A DNA stretch of 22,887 nt, taken from contig JAZULN010000064.1 in assembly GCA_045603125.1 (NCBI GenBank), positions 1-22,887 of the forward strand. Direction: 5' to 3'. This DNA is from CAKSFT01 sp045603125. GTDB lineage: Bacteria > Bacillota > Clostridia > UBA1381. How positions within the stretch are numbered: position 1 is the stretch's first letter; the number at the start of each line of letters is the position of its first letter. This document shows positions 21,568 to 22,887 of the stretch, one piece after another. The translations under genes and the position numbers were made by a program. The notes under the pieces were generated by a model. It was not told the DNA's origin and did no database searches. It saw only the letters and a list, made by a program, of their open reading frames with translations.

Positions 21568-22887
21568 TTAGTCAACATAAACATTGCCAATAACACCGTA
21601 ACCGGTACCGCCCTTTGGCGTAGTCTTTGGATAATCCGGGTTTATGGTCATCTTAATTTCCTTTGTCAGTTCTTCTCTGGTTTTAGCCTTACCGTCTTTA
21701 TAGGTAATGTTTTTAAAATAAATATCATCAACATGGCAAATTGCATCGGGGTCAAAAGCCTCACCCCAATCATCAGGATTTTCCGAGCCGTTTTTCCACA
21801 CAGCCGAAAGCGGGCCAACGCTTACAAACTTAATCCCCGATTCTTCCATATCCGACCTGTTTGCATGAACTCTTATATCTTCAAAGTGTAGATCTTTGCA
21901 GTTACAGCATATGTCAAACACACCGTTTACAGGCAGGTCGTGGAAGCCCTTTGACTTATTTTCATCAATATCAATATCAGAAAACCATACATTTTCAATA
22001 TTTCCCACGGCACCCGAAACATCGTGATAGCCCTCTATTTCTGCATTGAAAATGTTTGGCTGACAGTAGATTTTAAAAGTATAGATTCCGGATAGCTTTT
22101 CTAAAATACTATTTTTTATGTCGCAGTCAACAAAGTCTTCGTCATACATCTTTCTACCCGGCAAAAGTCTCATTTCATTATTTGAAGACTTATTATCGTG
22201 AACATAAATATTCTCAATAGTTCCAAAGCTAAGGCTAGATGTATCCCAGTCCCAAGCATTCAGTGCAACCATATCATCGCCCATATCTTTTCCGTATAAA
22301 TTACAGATTTCGCCAAAGCTTGCCGGCCCATTTACATGAACTCCGTCTCTACCGTAACCGATATATGTAAGGTTACTTATATGAAAATATTTGATATTTC
22401 CAAGCTGTACACCATAGTTAATGCCGCCGTTTTTAAACTCGGCGTTTCGGATTACAAGATTTTCAATATTTACAAATATCATAATCGAAAGGTCACCTTT
22501 TGACTCGGGGCCCGGGCCAATTTTTAAGCGTTTATCCTCACCGTCGCCTTCTTTCAAGCCGCCGTCCCATATACCGCCATCCACCGAGATATCGATATCA
22601 AAGTTTTCGTGTACCGCCGGCTTAAAATCGGCATTTGTGATATTTTCGTTTCTTATCATACAAGTTCTACCGTCCGGAATGTTTGAAATTTCCTGATAAC
22701 GATCTAGTTTCAACCTGTAGCCCGACTTCATTATAATCGGTTTTTCAATATACATTCTTTCACATTTTTCTATCAAAACGCATTTATATTTATCAAGAGA
22801 TGCCTGAATTGCATCGCCGTAGATTTTAAAGCCGTTTTTTTCATATATTAAATCTTCAAATTCGTCTATTCCATGCCAATCTATAGC
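21568..22887 (-). CDS. GH28/pectate-lyase-like parallel beta-helix protein (5' end cut by window)
   Basis: At least 440 codons are open from the stop at 21568 to the window edge, so the gene starts beyond 22887. The internal TTG at 22774-22776 is not a start: the upstream frame continues with GDAIQASLDKYKCVLIEKCE, the N-terminal cap expected of pectinase-type beta-helix proteins. Rungs follow (ENLVIRNAEF, FHISNLTYIGYGRDGVHVNG), then GKDMGDDMVALN, which resembles the double-aspartate active-site motif of GH28 polygalacturonases. The histidine-glycine and R-x-K motifs of GH28 are not evident, so a divergent hydrolase or a lyase is possible. No signal peptide can be judged. It is upstream of, and tightly linked to, the metallophosphoesterase, amidohydrolase and SGNH hydrolase genes. 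Confidence 0.82.
   Translation of the reverse strand, partial: AIDWHGIDEFEDLIYEKNGFKIYGDAIQASLDKYKCVLIEKCERMYIEKPIIMKSGYRLKLDRYQEISNIPDGRTCMIRNENITNADFKPAVHENFDIDISVDGGIWDGGLKEGDGEDKRLKIGPGPESKGDLSIMIFVNIENLVIRNAEFKNGGINYGVQLGNIKYFHISNLTYIGYGRDGVHVNGPASFGEICNLYGKDMGDDMVALNAWDWDTSSLSFGTIENIYVHDNKSSNNEMRLLPGRKMYDEDFVDCDIKNSILEKLSGIYTFKIYCQPNIFNAEIEGYHDVSGAVGNIENVWFSDIDIDENKSKGFHDLPVNGVFDICCNCKDLHFEDIRVHANRSDMEESGIKFVSVGPLSAVWKNGSENPDDWGEAFDPDAICHVDDIYFKNITYKDGKAKTREELTKEIKMTINPDYPKTTPKGGTGYGVIGNVYVD

Overview
The window looks like a chromosomal segment of a low-GC Gram-positive bacterium of the class Clostridia, probably a gut-type carbohydrate fermenter. The evidence is AT-rich DNA, strong AGGAGG-type ribosome binding sites, sigma-A promoters close to consensus, a T-box in front of thrS, and relatives of YitT, DUF1653, S11 carboxypeptidase and RluB proteins. 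Genus cannot be fixed from sequence reading alone. I see 21 protein genes, two of them cut by the window edges. I see no tRNA or rRNA genes, no CRISPR array and no transposase.

Layout. (1) 1-2982, minus strand: two G3E (CobW-type) GTPases, one carrying a long His/Cys metal-binding repeat tract and one ending in a TIGR03943/DUF1980-like domain, followed by the start of a glycoside hydrolase family 2 gene. (2) 2983-5266: a YitT-type membrane protein, then an operon of a nicotinamidase-like hydrolase, a DUF1653 protein and a small uncharacterised protein. (3) 5267-10946: a carbohydrate module of a parallel beta-helix protein (minus) divergent from an AraC regulator (plus), then a Gfo/Idh/MocA oxidoreductase, a DegT/StrS-type PLP enzyme and an amidohydrolase. 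(4) 11101-13080: a GH36-type alpha-galactosidase, preceded by a 278-bp hairpin-rich repeat element with terminal inverted repeats. (5) 13544-18587: housekeeping genes, namely a D-Ala-D-Ala carboxypeptidase, rluB, a membrane protein behind a structured RNA with its own promoter and terminator, and thrS with a T-box. (6) 18588-22887, minus: an apparent operon of a GH28/pectate-lyase-like beta-helix protein (cut by the window end), a metallophosphoesterase, a second amidohydrolase and an SGNH hydrolase.

How it works together. The carbohydrate enzymes show no signal peptides, which suggests processing of imported oligosaccharides (pectin-like or galactosides) in the cytoplasm; no transporter lies in the window. 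The strongest regulatory signal is a 36-bp operator present twice (33 of 36 bases identical). Each copy sits exactly 9 bp upstream of a -35 box with a 17-bp spacer. One copy drives the beta-helix gene and the other drives the oxidoreductase/DegT/amidohydrolase operon. The AraC regulator encoded between them is the obvious candidate ligand-responsive activator, so the beta-helix protein and the three-gene operon are predicted to act in one pathway.

The least explained elements are that oxidoreductase/DegT/amidohydrolase pathway, the structured RNA at 16252-16421, and the hairpin array at 13144-13421.
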